Assembly: GCA_029882335.1 (NCBI GenBank)
Contig: JAOUKW010000069.1
Location: 1-13,779 of the forward strand
DNA: 13,779 bases
Origin: Candidatus Heimdallarchaeota archaeon
Lineage (GTDB): Archaea > Asgardarchaeota > Heimdallarchaeia > Heimdallarchaeales > Kariarchaeaceae
Reading direction: 5' to 3'
Shown: positions 7,713-13,779 of the stretch, piece by piece
How the letters are laid out: every line of letters starts with the position of its first letter
Numbering within the stretch: the first letter of the stretch is position 1
Notes under the pieces: model-generated
Database searches by the model: none
What the model was told of the DNA's origin: nothing
The model's input: only the letters and a program-made list of their open reading frames with translations
Made by a program: the position numbers and the translations under genes

Positions 7713-8558
7713 ATGATAGTGGATATTGTATTTTGGATTAATATAATATTAGGAATTTTGGTTTTTATACCATCTATCGTGCTAATGAATTATTACAGAA
7801 TATCAAATATTCAAGACTTTCAATTATTTTCTATGTTTTTCATTATCGCAAGTTTAGGGCTTATTTTTGGTTCTCTCGCATCTTTCTACGGAATTTTAAT
7901 TTTTTATAAATTACATTGGTGGGCTTATAATATCGGTTTTTTACTATTATTCATTTACACAATGCGAATACATTGGTCGTCACCACCAATTCTACTTCGA
8001 TTCAGTGGGTACATGTGGTTTGGTCTAAATATAATTTTAATTGGTTTTTGGGAAGAAATGATCCAACCAAGTAGATCACGTGTACTTTGGTTTGAAATGA
8101 ATCGTAGTTTTTCTTCATATTATCCATCTGGTGCAGGAATAATTGTTAATGGTAGCATTATTTATTCATCTGCATATCATATTCTAAGTGATTTTCTATT
8201 TATTGGTGTTTCTCTCTTATTGACATACAGTCATATTAAAATTGTACCTGTAAAGAAAACATCTCGTGTGGAAACTGCAAGGAAAATATGGATAATCGCT
8301 TCATTCCTTCTTGCAGTTGCTTGGATTCTAACTTTACCTTTGAGTGGCTTTATGATGTTTTCAAAGTATATTGTGATGGTGTCAGCACTTATGGTTTTGT
8401 ATATTAATATTAAAATTCCTGAGGCAGTTTTAATTTCTCAATATCAGATTGCCCGTGTGATTGAGTTATACAAAGTTATAAAGATTGAGGATAATTATCC
8501 TAAATATTATTCAATTAGAAGTTTAAAAAGGTATATTGAAAGTGTTTCAAATGAATAA
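7713..8558 (+). CDS. Seven-helix membrane protein of unknown function
   Basis: The 281-residue protein has seven hydrophobic segments at roughly 5-25, 37-60, 68-85, 97-113, 150-172, 189-209 and 214-234, and a polar C-terminal tail of about 45 residues. Positive charges cluster in the loops after segments 1, 3 and 5 (the last is SHIKIVPVKKTSRVETARK) and in the tail. By the positive-inside rule the N-terminus is outside and the tail inside. The longest outer loop, between segments 4 and 5 (114-149), holds aromatic and acidic residues (WEEMIQ, WFEMNRSFSSYYP). I recognise no kinase, transporter or rhodopsin motif, and no retinal-type lysine in the last helix. It could be a sensory or receptor-like domain lacking a fused output, or a small-solute transporter. 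The start is ATG; upstream 7518-7712 is AT-rich with no other gene. It appears monocistronic. Confidence 0.85.
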   Translation: MIVDIVFWINIILGILVFIPSIVLMNYYRISNIQDFQLFSMFFIIASLGLIFGSLASFYGILIFYKLHWWAYNIGFLLLFIYTMRIHWSSPPILLRFSGYMWFGLNIILIGFWEEMIQPSRSRVLWFEMNRSFSSYYPSGAGIIVNGSIIYSSAYHILSDFLFIGVSLLLTYSHIKIVPVKKTSRVETARKIWIIASFLLAVAWILTLPLSGFMMFSKYIVMVSALMVLYINIKIPEAVLISQYQIARVIELYKVIKIEDNYPKYYSIRSLKRYIESVSNE

Positions 8559-8789
8559 ATAAAATATTAAGCTGGAAATGGCATTCAAAAGGATTAGAAT
8601 TCCTTAATAATTGATTCAGAATCTTCTAATGTTTCAAGCGTTTTGGGGTTATAATCATTTCAGATAATATTATTTAATAACTACCTTCATCGATTATATA
8701 ATAATTATAGAAAATGCTAGTGTATTTTCCTCTATATATTAAGTGTTAGTTAACAAATTCTTAATAACTTGAAAAATTAATTCGTATTT
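8559..8789. other. AT-rich intergenic region between two membrane-protein genes
   Basis: No ORF of note and no tRNA arms in these 231 bp. Two weak inverted repeats occur: ATTAGAA (8593-8599) with TTCTAAT (8624-8630), and the small palindrome GATTC-A-GAATC between them (8613-8623). They could form a short structured RNA end after the seven-helix gene. TATATATTA near 8732-8740 may be part of the promoter of the small membrane protein. Confidence 0.3.
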
Positions 8790-9011
8790 GTGGCTGAATT
8801 TGATCCTTTAATATCAGGTAAATGGTTAACATTTTTATATTGGTTTTTTATAATACTTGCAATTGGTAGTGTAATTTGGTATTTTATGTATTTAACTTCA
8901 TCAAAAAAACGTATCGCAAAAACTACTGCATTTGGTTTTATTATAACCAGTACACTCCTTGCCTTTGCTATTCAAATGATATTGGTAAAAGAAGAAATAA
9001 TAATATTATAA
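8790..9011 (+). CDS. Small two-helix membrane protein
   Basis: The 73-residue product has two clear transmembrane segments (about 14-34 and 46-66) joined by a basic loop, TSSKKRIAKTT, which should lie inside the cell and put both termini outside. No family is recognisable; SecE/SecG-like size is the only resemblance and there is no sequence support for it. The start is GTG, as the upstream codons offer none before a TAA at 8778. An overlapping frame (8876-9097) is considered a shadow because it lacks this organised hydrophobic pattern. The gene converges with the E1-like gene, 23 bp between stops. Confidence 0.65.
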   Translation: MAEFDPLISGKWLTFLYWFFIILAIGSVIWYFMYLTSSKKRIAKTTAFGFIITSTLLAFAIQMILVKEEIIIL

Positions 9012-9034
9012 CTTATTTTCTAAGTCCATTTGGA

Positions 9035-10135
9035 TTAGGTATTGTTTTCAACTATATAGTTGTACATCTTAGTATAAATTTCAACAGCTCTATCTGATGT
9101 TTTCGCCCCACGAATCGTTGCTACTCCTGATTTCATTAAACTAACACCAACGCTTTCTATATTGATGGTAACATAACTTTCACCTGAAACTGCAATATGC
9201 CATTTTTGCTGCAATTTTTGTTTGACAGAGGTAAAATCCCATATAAATTCCCAATTTGGTGCAATAATTTGTGTATCTCTTCCACATAGAGATGTAACTA
9301 GTGCATGACCGTAACTACCTATTTCTTTTTTTCCTCTTGTAATTTCTCCTTCTTTTCCTTTATCAAGGTCATTATTGGATAAAGTTCCGCATATTTTACA
9401 ATCTTTACGTTTAGCAAATTTTATTTGTTCAAATTCAAGGGTGTTTAAATCAATATACAACATTTTATCTTCCAATTCTGATTTTTGATTTAATAGTATT
9501 TTGACACCTTCAGTAACTTGTATTCCTGTTGCTATTTGTAATATCGCGGGATGTACTCCGATGATTTCACAAGTTTGTTGATTATCATCCTTTACTCCTC
9601 CTAATATACATTCTAAACACGGTTTATCATTTTTATGAGTGAATGTCATGATATTTGCATTTTCTCCAATTGAGCCTGCAAATATGTATGGAATTCTATG
9701 AGTAAACGCTGCTTGAAATAAGATTTTTCTTGTTGAGAATCTATCTAATCCGTCTATTACTAAATCTATATCTTCCAATAATTGATTTACACTCAATGCA
9801 TCTAATTTAGTCGCATGAGCATCAATTGTAATTAAGGGATTTCTGTTGATTAATTTATCTTTGGCCACATCAACTTTCGCTTTTCCAATATCAGTATCTG
9901 AATATAGACGTTGCCGGGGTAGGTTGGAAACTTCTACAACATCAAAATCGACTATTCTTAAATAACCTATTCCTATTGCGCTTAAGAGGTCTGCTGACAT
10001 TGTGCCTAACCCTCCCATTCCTGCAATTAATACTTTTCGTAATTTTAATTTGTTTTGATTTAATTTTCCGATCGATTTTAAGGGGTAATGTCTTGAAAAT
10101 CTATTATCAAAGTAGTCTTTTGAATTTTTAATAAT
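9035..10135 (-). CDS. E1-like ThiF/MoeB/HesA-family adenylating enzyme, non-canonical start
   Basis: Members adenylate the C-terminal Gly-Gly of a ubiquitin-fold sulfur carrier or modifier (ThiS, MoaD, SAMP, Urm1 type). Counting from the ATG at 10018, the protein shows GGLG (2-5, end of the nucleotide-binding loop), the conserved NLPRQ (32-36), DGLDRFSTR (89-97), zinc pairs CLEC (134-137) and CKIC (207-210), a possible thioester Cys in QQTCE (C150), and a C-terminal domain like that of archaeal ThiF proteins (SLCGRDTQIIAP, then ATIRGAK). The coding sequence clearly begins earlier: 39 further codons to 10135 encode RFSRHYPL, the classic RYSRQ N-terminal block, and KVLIAGMGG, the first Rossmann strand. 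None is ATG, GTG or TTG; ATT at 10135 or 10132 is the only near-start, after a TAA at 10138. The total is about 366 residues. It lies about 80 bp downstream of the beta-lactamase-fold gene on the same strand. No carrier protein is encoded here. Confidence 0.87.
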   Translation of the reverse strand: MIKNSKDYFDNRFSRHYPLKSIGKLNQNKLKLRKVLIAGMGGLGTMSADLLSAIGIGYLRIVDFDVVEVSNLPRQRLYSDTDIGKAKVDVAKDKLINRNPLITIDAHATKLDALSVNQLLEDIDLVIDGLDRFSTRKILFQAAFTHRIPYIFAGSIGENANIMTFTHKNDKPCLECILGGVKDDNQQTCEIIGVHPAILQIATGIQVTEGVKILLNQKSELEDKMLYIDLNTLEFEQIKFAKRKDCKICGTLSNNDLDKGKEGEITRGKKEIGSYGHALVTSLCGRDTQIIAPNWEFIWDFTSVKQKLQQKWHIAVSGESYVTINIESVGVSLMKSGVATIRGAKTSDRAVEIYTKMYNYIVENNT

Positions 10136-10215
10136 TTAATTGTAAATTAAATGTTCTTAAATTTATTAATAGCATTATATTTTGGTTATAAATATTAATA
10201 ACAAATACTGTTAAT

Positions 10216-10947
10216 TTACAACTCAATATCTAGTCCATCATAGGCTAGATATAATGGTGCTTTAATTAAATCTTTATCTCTTTCTACTGAATAACCATAA
10301 TGTGTGAGGTAGACTTCTTTATTTTTGGGTATATCTGCATTTAATAAATCTTGAAGTGTAGTGTGATCTGGTATTTCAAAACCGCTTGAAGACGCTTCAG
10401 TGATGACTATATCACATTCAAGAAGCGATTTGAAAGATTCCTTATGAAATGCTGTATCTCCAGTGTAACCAATAGAAAAATTTTCAATAAATATTTTCTG
10501 CATTCGACCATTTCCTGAATGTATTGCCGGTAAGGTTGTTATTTTACCTTTTGGTATTTCGAATGTTTCATTTTCTCCAAATTCATGAATTCGATAAAGT
10601 TTATTGATATGATTTGAAACTTCTTCATTATAAAGAATTCTTGTAACTTCCAACAATTTATCATACAGTCCAATTGGTCCATAAACATCAACCGGATTCA
10701 ATCTTTTTAATACATAGTAATCTTCTAGAGCAAATTGAGGTAATGCAAGATAATGATCTGGATGAAGATGAGAGATTATTATTACATCTATATCAAGTAA
10801 AGTGAGATTTTTTTCTTGGAGAGCTATCATTGTGTCTGGTCCACAATCAATTAGATAATTTAAACTCGCTTCAACCAAATAAACAGATCTTCTTCTAGCC
10901 TTTTCAGCAAATGCATTACCTGTTCCAAGGAATGTTAAGATGTTCAT
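10216..10947 (-). CDS. Metallo-beta-lactamase-fold hydrolase (RNase Z-like subgroup)
   Basis: This 243-residue protein has the full metal-binding set of the MBL fold: SHLHPDH (H60, H62, D64, H65), H143, D164 in GYTGDT, and H216 in THYGYS, giving two zinc sites. The start, FLGTGNAF...RRRSVYLVE...LIDCGPDT, is typical of the RNase Z/arylsulfatase-like branch. RNase Z proper is usually near 300 residues and carries an exosite for tRNA; no exosite insertion is evident, so tRNA 3' processing is possible but unproven, and a phosphodiesterase or other hydrolase role is equally likely. The ATG start has a good TATA-like element, CTTTTTATAAG, at 10987-10997, 39 nt upstream. It may be co-transcribed with the E1-like gene downstream. 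It is divergent from the YhfC-like gene. Confidence 0.9.
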   Translation of the reverse strand: MNILTFLGTGNAFAEKARRRSVYLVEASLNYLIDCGPDTMIALQEKNLTLLDIDVIIISHLHPDHYLALPQFALEDYYVLKRLNPVDVYGPIGLYDKLLEVTRILYNEEVSNHINKLYRIHEFGENETFEIPKGKITTLPAIHSGNGRMQKIFIENFSIGYTGDTAFHKESFKSLLECDIVITEASSSGFEIPDHTTLQDLLNADIPKNKEVYLTHYGYSVERDKDLIKAPLYLAYDGLDIEL

Positions 10948-10986
10948 TTTGAATTAATTCCTAATAAATATCGGTTGTATTATTTA

Positions 10987-10997
10987 CTTATAAAAAG
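10987..10997 (-). promoter_or_regulatory. TATA-like box for the MBL-fold hydrolase gene
   Basis: Minus-strand CTTTTTATAAG is close to the archaeal TATA consensus. It sits 39 nt before the ATG, implying a leader of roughly 12-15 nt. The 206-bp divergent gap 10948-11153 also contains the promoter of the plus-strand membrane protein; TTTTTTATAATTG near 11092-11104 is a candidate. Confidence 0.4.
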
Positions 10998-11153
10998 AAT
11001 TATTCATATTATGTGTTTATTATACTAATTAAGATATTGTAGGTATATTAAGTAATTTTTTATTCATTTATAATTCTCAAATAATTAGATATTTTTTATA
11101 ATTGATTGAATAACTTTGCCAATAATTAAATTTAGTTGCATTGATAGACGATT

Positions 11154-11846
11154 ATGGCTCTCCTTTTCTATCAGTCATCAATTTTATTTTTATTTATTAC
11201 ATTATTCATTTGCCATATAAATTTTAAAGTTCTAAAACGATCTTTTAGTACACCTTTGGCTAATATATTGTTAGGTACATTAGGTTCATCAATTTATTTA
11301 GTTCTTACTATACTACCTTTGTTAATATTTCACGATATTTCAACTATTGACACTTATAATAACGCGATAGTAAACAAAAGGACTCCTCTCTTTTGGATAT
11401 TGATATTGATTTCACTATTTAGTGAGGCAACTAGATTTCTCGCCACTAAAAATGAAAAATATACGTTGAGAACAATAAATGGAATGGTTGTATTTGGTTT
11501 AGGGTGGTCTATAGTTGAGTTTTTTGGTAAATTTCTCTGGTTTTTTGAGAATACTGATAATTATATGAGTAATTTCTTGTTACTATTTACATTTATTTTA
11601 CTATTCAATGTTGGTGTTTCAATAATTATTATTAGAGCCGAAGAAAACACACGATTTGTTATGTTTACTGCTTTCTTAAAATTTTTCATTGAAATGGCAA
11701 TTTACGGTGGATTTGGATATGTAAATGATTTTAGTCTGGTCTTTTCTAGATTGTATTTTATGTTGTTTCTGATTTATTTACTTGTTTTGTTAAGTTTAGT
11801 AACCAGAAAACCTATTTCCAGCTCGAAAGTTGTTAGTACTACTTAG
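11154..11846 (+). CDS. YhfC-like putative intramembrane metalloprotease
   Basis: A 230-residue integral membrane protein with about seven hydrophobic segments (approximately 5-21, 36-59, 78-95, 110-130, 138-162, 168-190, 196-216). The third segment ends in SLFSEATRFLA (E91, R94) and the next holds FGLGWSIVEFF (G115, E122). This pair matches the 'EExxR' and 'GxGHGgiE' motifs of the YhfC family, which is related to CPBP/Abi intramembrane proteases. Here the first Glu of the EE pair is Ser, and the second-motif His is Trp, so metal-dependent proteolysis is uncertain; the protein could be a non-catalytic relative. It starts with ATG. Its TAG (11844-11846) directly abuts the TAA of the convergent large helical gene, with no base between. 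Confidence 0.72.
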   Translation: MALLFYQSSILFLFITLFICHINFKVLKRSFSTPLANILLGTLGSSIYLVLTILPLLIFHDISTIDTYNNAIVNKRTPLFWILILISLFSEATRFLATKNEKYTLRTINGMVVFGLGWSIVEFFGKFLWFFENTDNYMSNFLLLFTFILLFNVGVSIIIIRAEENTRFVMFTAFLKFFIEMAIYGGFGYVNDFSLVFSRLYFMLFLIYLLVLLSLVTRKPISSSKVVSTT

Positions 11847-13361
11847 TTACATTGTATTTAATATATAGAAGGAAATCTCTTCTATAATGAAGATATCAAT
11901 TAACTTGTTTTTATTCGATCCATTTCCCATATTTTTAATTTCTTGATTCTTAGTTTCTATCCAGGTAGAGTCATACTCACTCTTGTTTTGTAATTTTGTA
12001 TTAATTTGCATAATAATTATATTAATTATTTCTACTGGGGTCATTCGGTGATCTATTAGCTTAAAGTATATAGATTTAACCAATTTTTGAATATTAATTA
12101 ACTTTTCTTCATTGGTTTCAAATCTCTTTACTCGATTGATATTGTCTACAAATACATCCCATAAATAATCAATTTCTTTATTGATACCTTCTTTTGAAGT
12201 ATCTACTTCAATTTGTCCAAGTTTTAGTTTAATTAGAAGCAGAGGCAATTCTGTTTCAATTGCTTTAATTTGGGTAATTTCATAATCAATATTATCCCCT
12301 TGTGAACTTATTATATTATGGATGGTGTTGTTGAATTTATCCAATACTCTTTTAGTAACTTTTTGATTATAATTTCCACCTTTTAAAACCACAGAAAGTA
12401 CTCCAATTGCTGCTTCAAAAGTGTCTTCTTCAGGTCTATCATATAATGACAGTATTACAAATTCTTTGAATTTCGATATATCATTTAAATCAGCAAAATT
12501 GAACCTGTTCCAACCAATTTGATCTATGAACTCCTCAGGGTCTATTTCATCATGTTCACGATTACTGGTTCCATGAATATTCTTTGAAAGTTCTTTTTGC
12601 AGTAATATTAAAGTCATTAATGTGGAATTTGTGTCTATACTGAGTGTTTCTTTATTGAGTTCTGAATTTAATTTATTAAAATTTATTTTAGCAGATTCAT
12701 GTATTTGGGAATCACTTGACAATTCTAAAACTTTTTCAAGCTGAGTTAATTTTGATTTTAATAGTCTCTTTGCACCGTTAAACAGATCTTGACCTCTTTT
12801 TGGAAATGTGTTGAGTATCGCACCTACAAATCTAGGGATAATATCATCATTTTTAGCGTAATCGTGATTTTCCTTCCAAAATTTAATTAAAGTTTTTACA
12901 TAAAGATCGCTAATATGTACTAGTTCATAGAGATAATATGCATAATCATCTAAATTTGCCTTTCCTGAATTCCATATGATATCCTCTAAGGTTATTAAAC
13001 GGGTCATATGGTCTTTAATATAATCATAATATTGAATCCTAAGAAAGGTAATCCAACTGCCTTCTTCTATTGCAAATCTCATTTGATATGTAGGAATATC
13101 TGGAATGCCTATATTGTTTTCATTTAATCTCTCTTGTTCAATTATATAATCTTCCTTGATTATATTTTCTGGTATATTCCAATATGCATGAATTATTTCG
13201 ATTGCTTTATTAATTGTACTATCTTCATAACTAGTCTCTTTTTTTGTATTTGCAGAAAATGCTCTATCAAATTTTGTAGTAATTTCTCCATATATTTGAT
13301 TGAATATATGTTGATATTTTTCTATGATTATTTTGTGATCTGTGTTGTCGATGAGTATCCC
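11847..13361 (-). CDS. Large helical protein of unknown function; start unresolved
   Basis: I do not recognise this family. From the first ATG (13082) the product is 411 residues, but the frame stays open for 93 more codons to a TGA at 13364-13362. The added segment has normal protein character (KYQHIFNQIYGEITTKFDRAF, then NKAIEIIHAYWNIPENI). No ATG, GTG or TTG lies in those codons, so the true start is a rare codon (ATA, ATC and ATT are present), or the 5' end is broken. A TTG at 13394 lies ten codons beyond the TGA in the same frame. The protein is polar, rich in Leu, Ile, Asn, Lys and Glu, mostly helical by appearance, with no signal peptide, membrane segment, cysteine cluster or nucleotide-binding motif. 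Its role may be structural or scaffolding; I cannot assign a function. It converges end to end with the YhfC-like gene. Confidence 0.72.
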   Translation of the reverse strand, partial: GILIDNTDHKIIIEKYQHIFNQIYGEITTKFDRAFSANTKKETSYEDSTINKAIEIIHAYWNIPENIIKEDYIIEQERLNENNIGIPDIPTYQMRFAIEEGSWITFLRIQYYDYIKDHMTRLITLEDIIWNSGKANLDDYAYYLYELVHISDLYVKTLIKFWKENHDYAKNDDIIPRFVGAILNTFPKRGQDLFNGAKRLLKSKLTQLEKVLELSSDSQIHESAKINFNKLNSELNKETLSIDTNSTLMTLILLQKELSKNIHGTSNREHDEIDPEEFIDQIGWNRFNFADLNDISKFKEFVILSLYDRPEEDTFEAAIGVLSVVLKGGNYNQKVTKRVLDKFNNTIHNIISSQGDNIDYEITQIKAIETELPLLLIKLKLGQIEVDTSKEGINKEIDYLWDVFVDNINRVKRFETNEEKLINIQKLVKSIYFKLIDHRMTPVEIINIIIMQINTKLQNKSEYDSTWIETKNQEIKNMGNGSNKNKLIDIFIIEEISFYILNTM

Positions 13362-13364
13362 TCA

Positions 13365-13554
13365 AGTATTTACTACTATACCATAATATATCAATTGATA
13401 CTATTAAAATCTTCTTTGTCAATTATTCTATTAAATTTTCCTTATTGTATTGATAAATTTCAATTTAAATAAAAAAAATTAAAATTCTGAATAAAATATA
13501 ATATTAGACAACAAAGTAAATTAACATCAAAATGGCATATTCCTTAGATAGTAT
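13365..13554. other. AT-rich divergent intergenic region
   Basis: The region lies between the large minus-strand gene and the plus-strand gene at the right edge. It includes an A-rich/T-rich stretch around 13466-13500 with AATAAAAAAAATTAAAA and AATAAAATATAATATTA, which is a plausible TATA region for the plus-strand gene. A short ATG frame beginning at 13532 ends after 21 codons and looks non-coding. Confidence 0.3.
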
Positions 13555-13779
13555 TTGGCTGAAGATTGGGATGATGATGGTAAGGCAAAACACCTAAAAA
13601 TTCCAGGTATTGCATTACCAAATCTTAGGGATATGAAAATTCAATTTATCGGATTAATAGAATTTGATCTATTTTTAGGTCCAGTTGTACATTTAAATGA
13701 AATATCTCGTGGATCATCTTATATTGATAAATTACGAAATTATCAGACATTATCTGAAGTCTATGCAGGTTTGGCTAGG
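13555..13779 (+). CDS. 5' part of a protein with a possible longin/roadblock-like start (partial)
   Basis: The frame opened by TTG at 13555 runs without a stop to the window edge, giving 75 residues. It begins acidic (AEDWDDDGK) and then reads KIQFIGLIEFDLFLGPVV at about 28-45. This is a strand-turn-strand pattern with 'D..lGPv' that resembles the first hairpin of longin or roadblock-like regulatory domains common in Asgard archaea. This is a resemblance only. YIDKLRNYQTLSEVYAGLA follows, helix-like. A TAG lies two codons upstream, so TTG is the earliest start; the ATG at 13633 (residue 27) is a serious alternative since the recognisable strand begins there. Confidence 0.6.
   Translation, partial: MAEDWDDDGKAKHLKIPGIALPNLRDMKIQFIGLIEFDLFLGPVVHLNEISRGSSYIDKLRNYQTLSEVYAGLAR

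Noticed and set aside
8593..8630. Inverted repeats as a possible small structured RNA
   Set aside because: Stems are only 5-7 AT-rich pairs; no C/D or H/ACA boxes or conserved core visible.
9035..10135. Assignment of the E1-like protein to UBA5 and the winged-helix proteins to UFL1/DDRGK1, as a UFMylation-like system
   Set aside because: The E1-like protein has the ThiF/MoeB NLPRQ and RFSRH blocks rather than UBA5-type ones, there is no UFM1 or UFC1 homologue, and the genes are about 2.3 kb apart in separate units.
13134..13472. Plus-strand open frame of 112 residues rich in Ile, Phe, Tyr and Cys
   Set aside because: It lies antisense to the protein-like upstream extension of the large helical gene, and its composition is what the reverse complement of AT-rich coding DNA gives. 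No organised membrane segments or motif.
1..13779. tRNA, rRNA, CRISPR array, insertion sequence
   Set aside because: No T-arm GTTCRA-type sequence with matching stems, no GC-rich RNA island, no regularly spaced repeats, and no transposase-like protein were found on reading both strands.

Overview
The window is strongly AT-rich and reads as archaeal. The tyrosyl-tRNA synthetase is of the compact archaeal/eukaryotic type, an indolepyruvate:ferredoxin oxidoreductase alpha subunit is present, most starts lack a Shine-Dalgarno sequence, and several genes have a TATA-like box about 24-26 nt upstream of the start, as expected for leaderless mRNAs. Low GC, several unrecognised proteins, a possible longin-like protein at the right edge and the loose gene packing would fit an Asgard (for example Heimdall- or Loki-like) archaeon. 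That placement is an inference, not something the sequence proves.

Left part (1-2944, plus strand): the 3' end of an unknown gene, a MobA-like nucleotidyltransferase, tyrosyl-tRNA synthetase (tyrS) and a small STAS/SpoIIAA-like protein. The middle-left block (2927-6768, minus strand) holds a zinc-ribbon/winged-helix protein, a 339-residue unknown protein and iorA, all in one direction. The first two share a gapless 42-residue C-terminal module (13 identities), so they look like members of one adaptor or nucleic-acid-binding family.

The middle (6905-9011, plus strand) encodes an isochorismatase-fold cysteine hydrolase, a seven-helix membrane protein and a 73-residue two-helix membrane protein. 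Next, on the minus strand (9035-10947), come a metallo-beta-lactamase-fold hydrolase and an E1-like ThiF/MoeB/HesA adenylating enzyme. The right part has a YhfC-like putative intramembrane protease (plus), a large helical protein of unknown function (minus) whose stop codon abuts the protease stop, and the start of another gene running off the edge.

The most unusual features are: two minus-strand genes whose coding sequence clearly continues upstream of the first ATG with no ATG, GTG or TTG before the preceding stop (the E1-like gene and the large helical gene); the shared C-terminal module in two adjacent proteins; a YhfC-like protein in which the usual second-motif His is Trp; and iorA without a neighbouring iorB. 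No tRNA, rRNA, CRISPR array or insertion sequence was found. There is no obvious single operon-encoded system. The window is mostly housekeeping genes plus lineage-specific unknowns.
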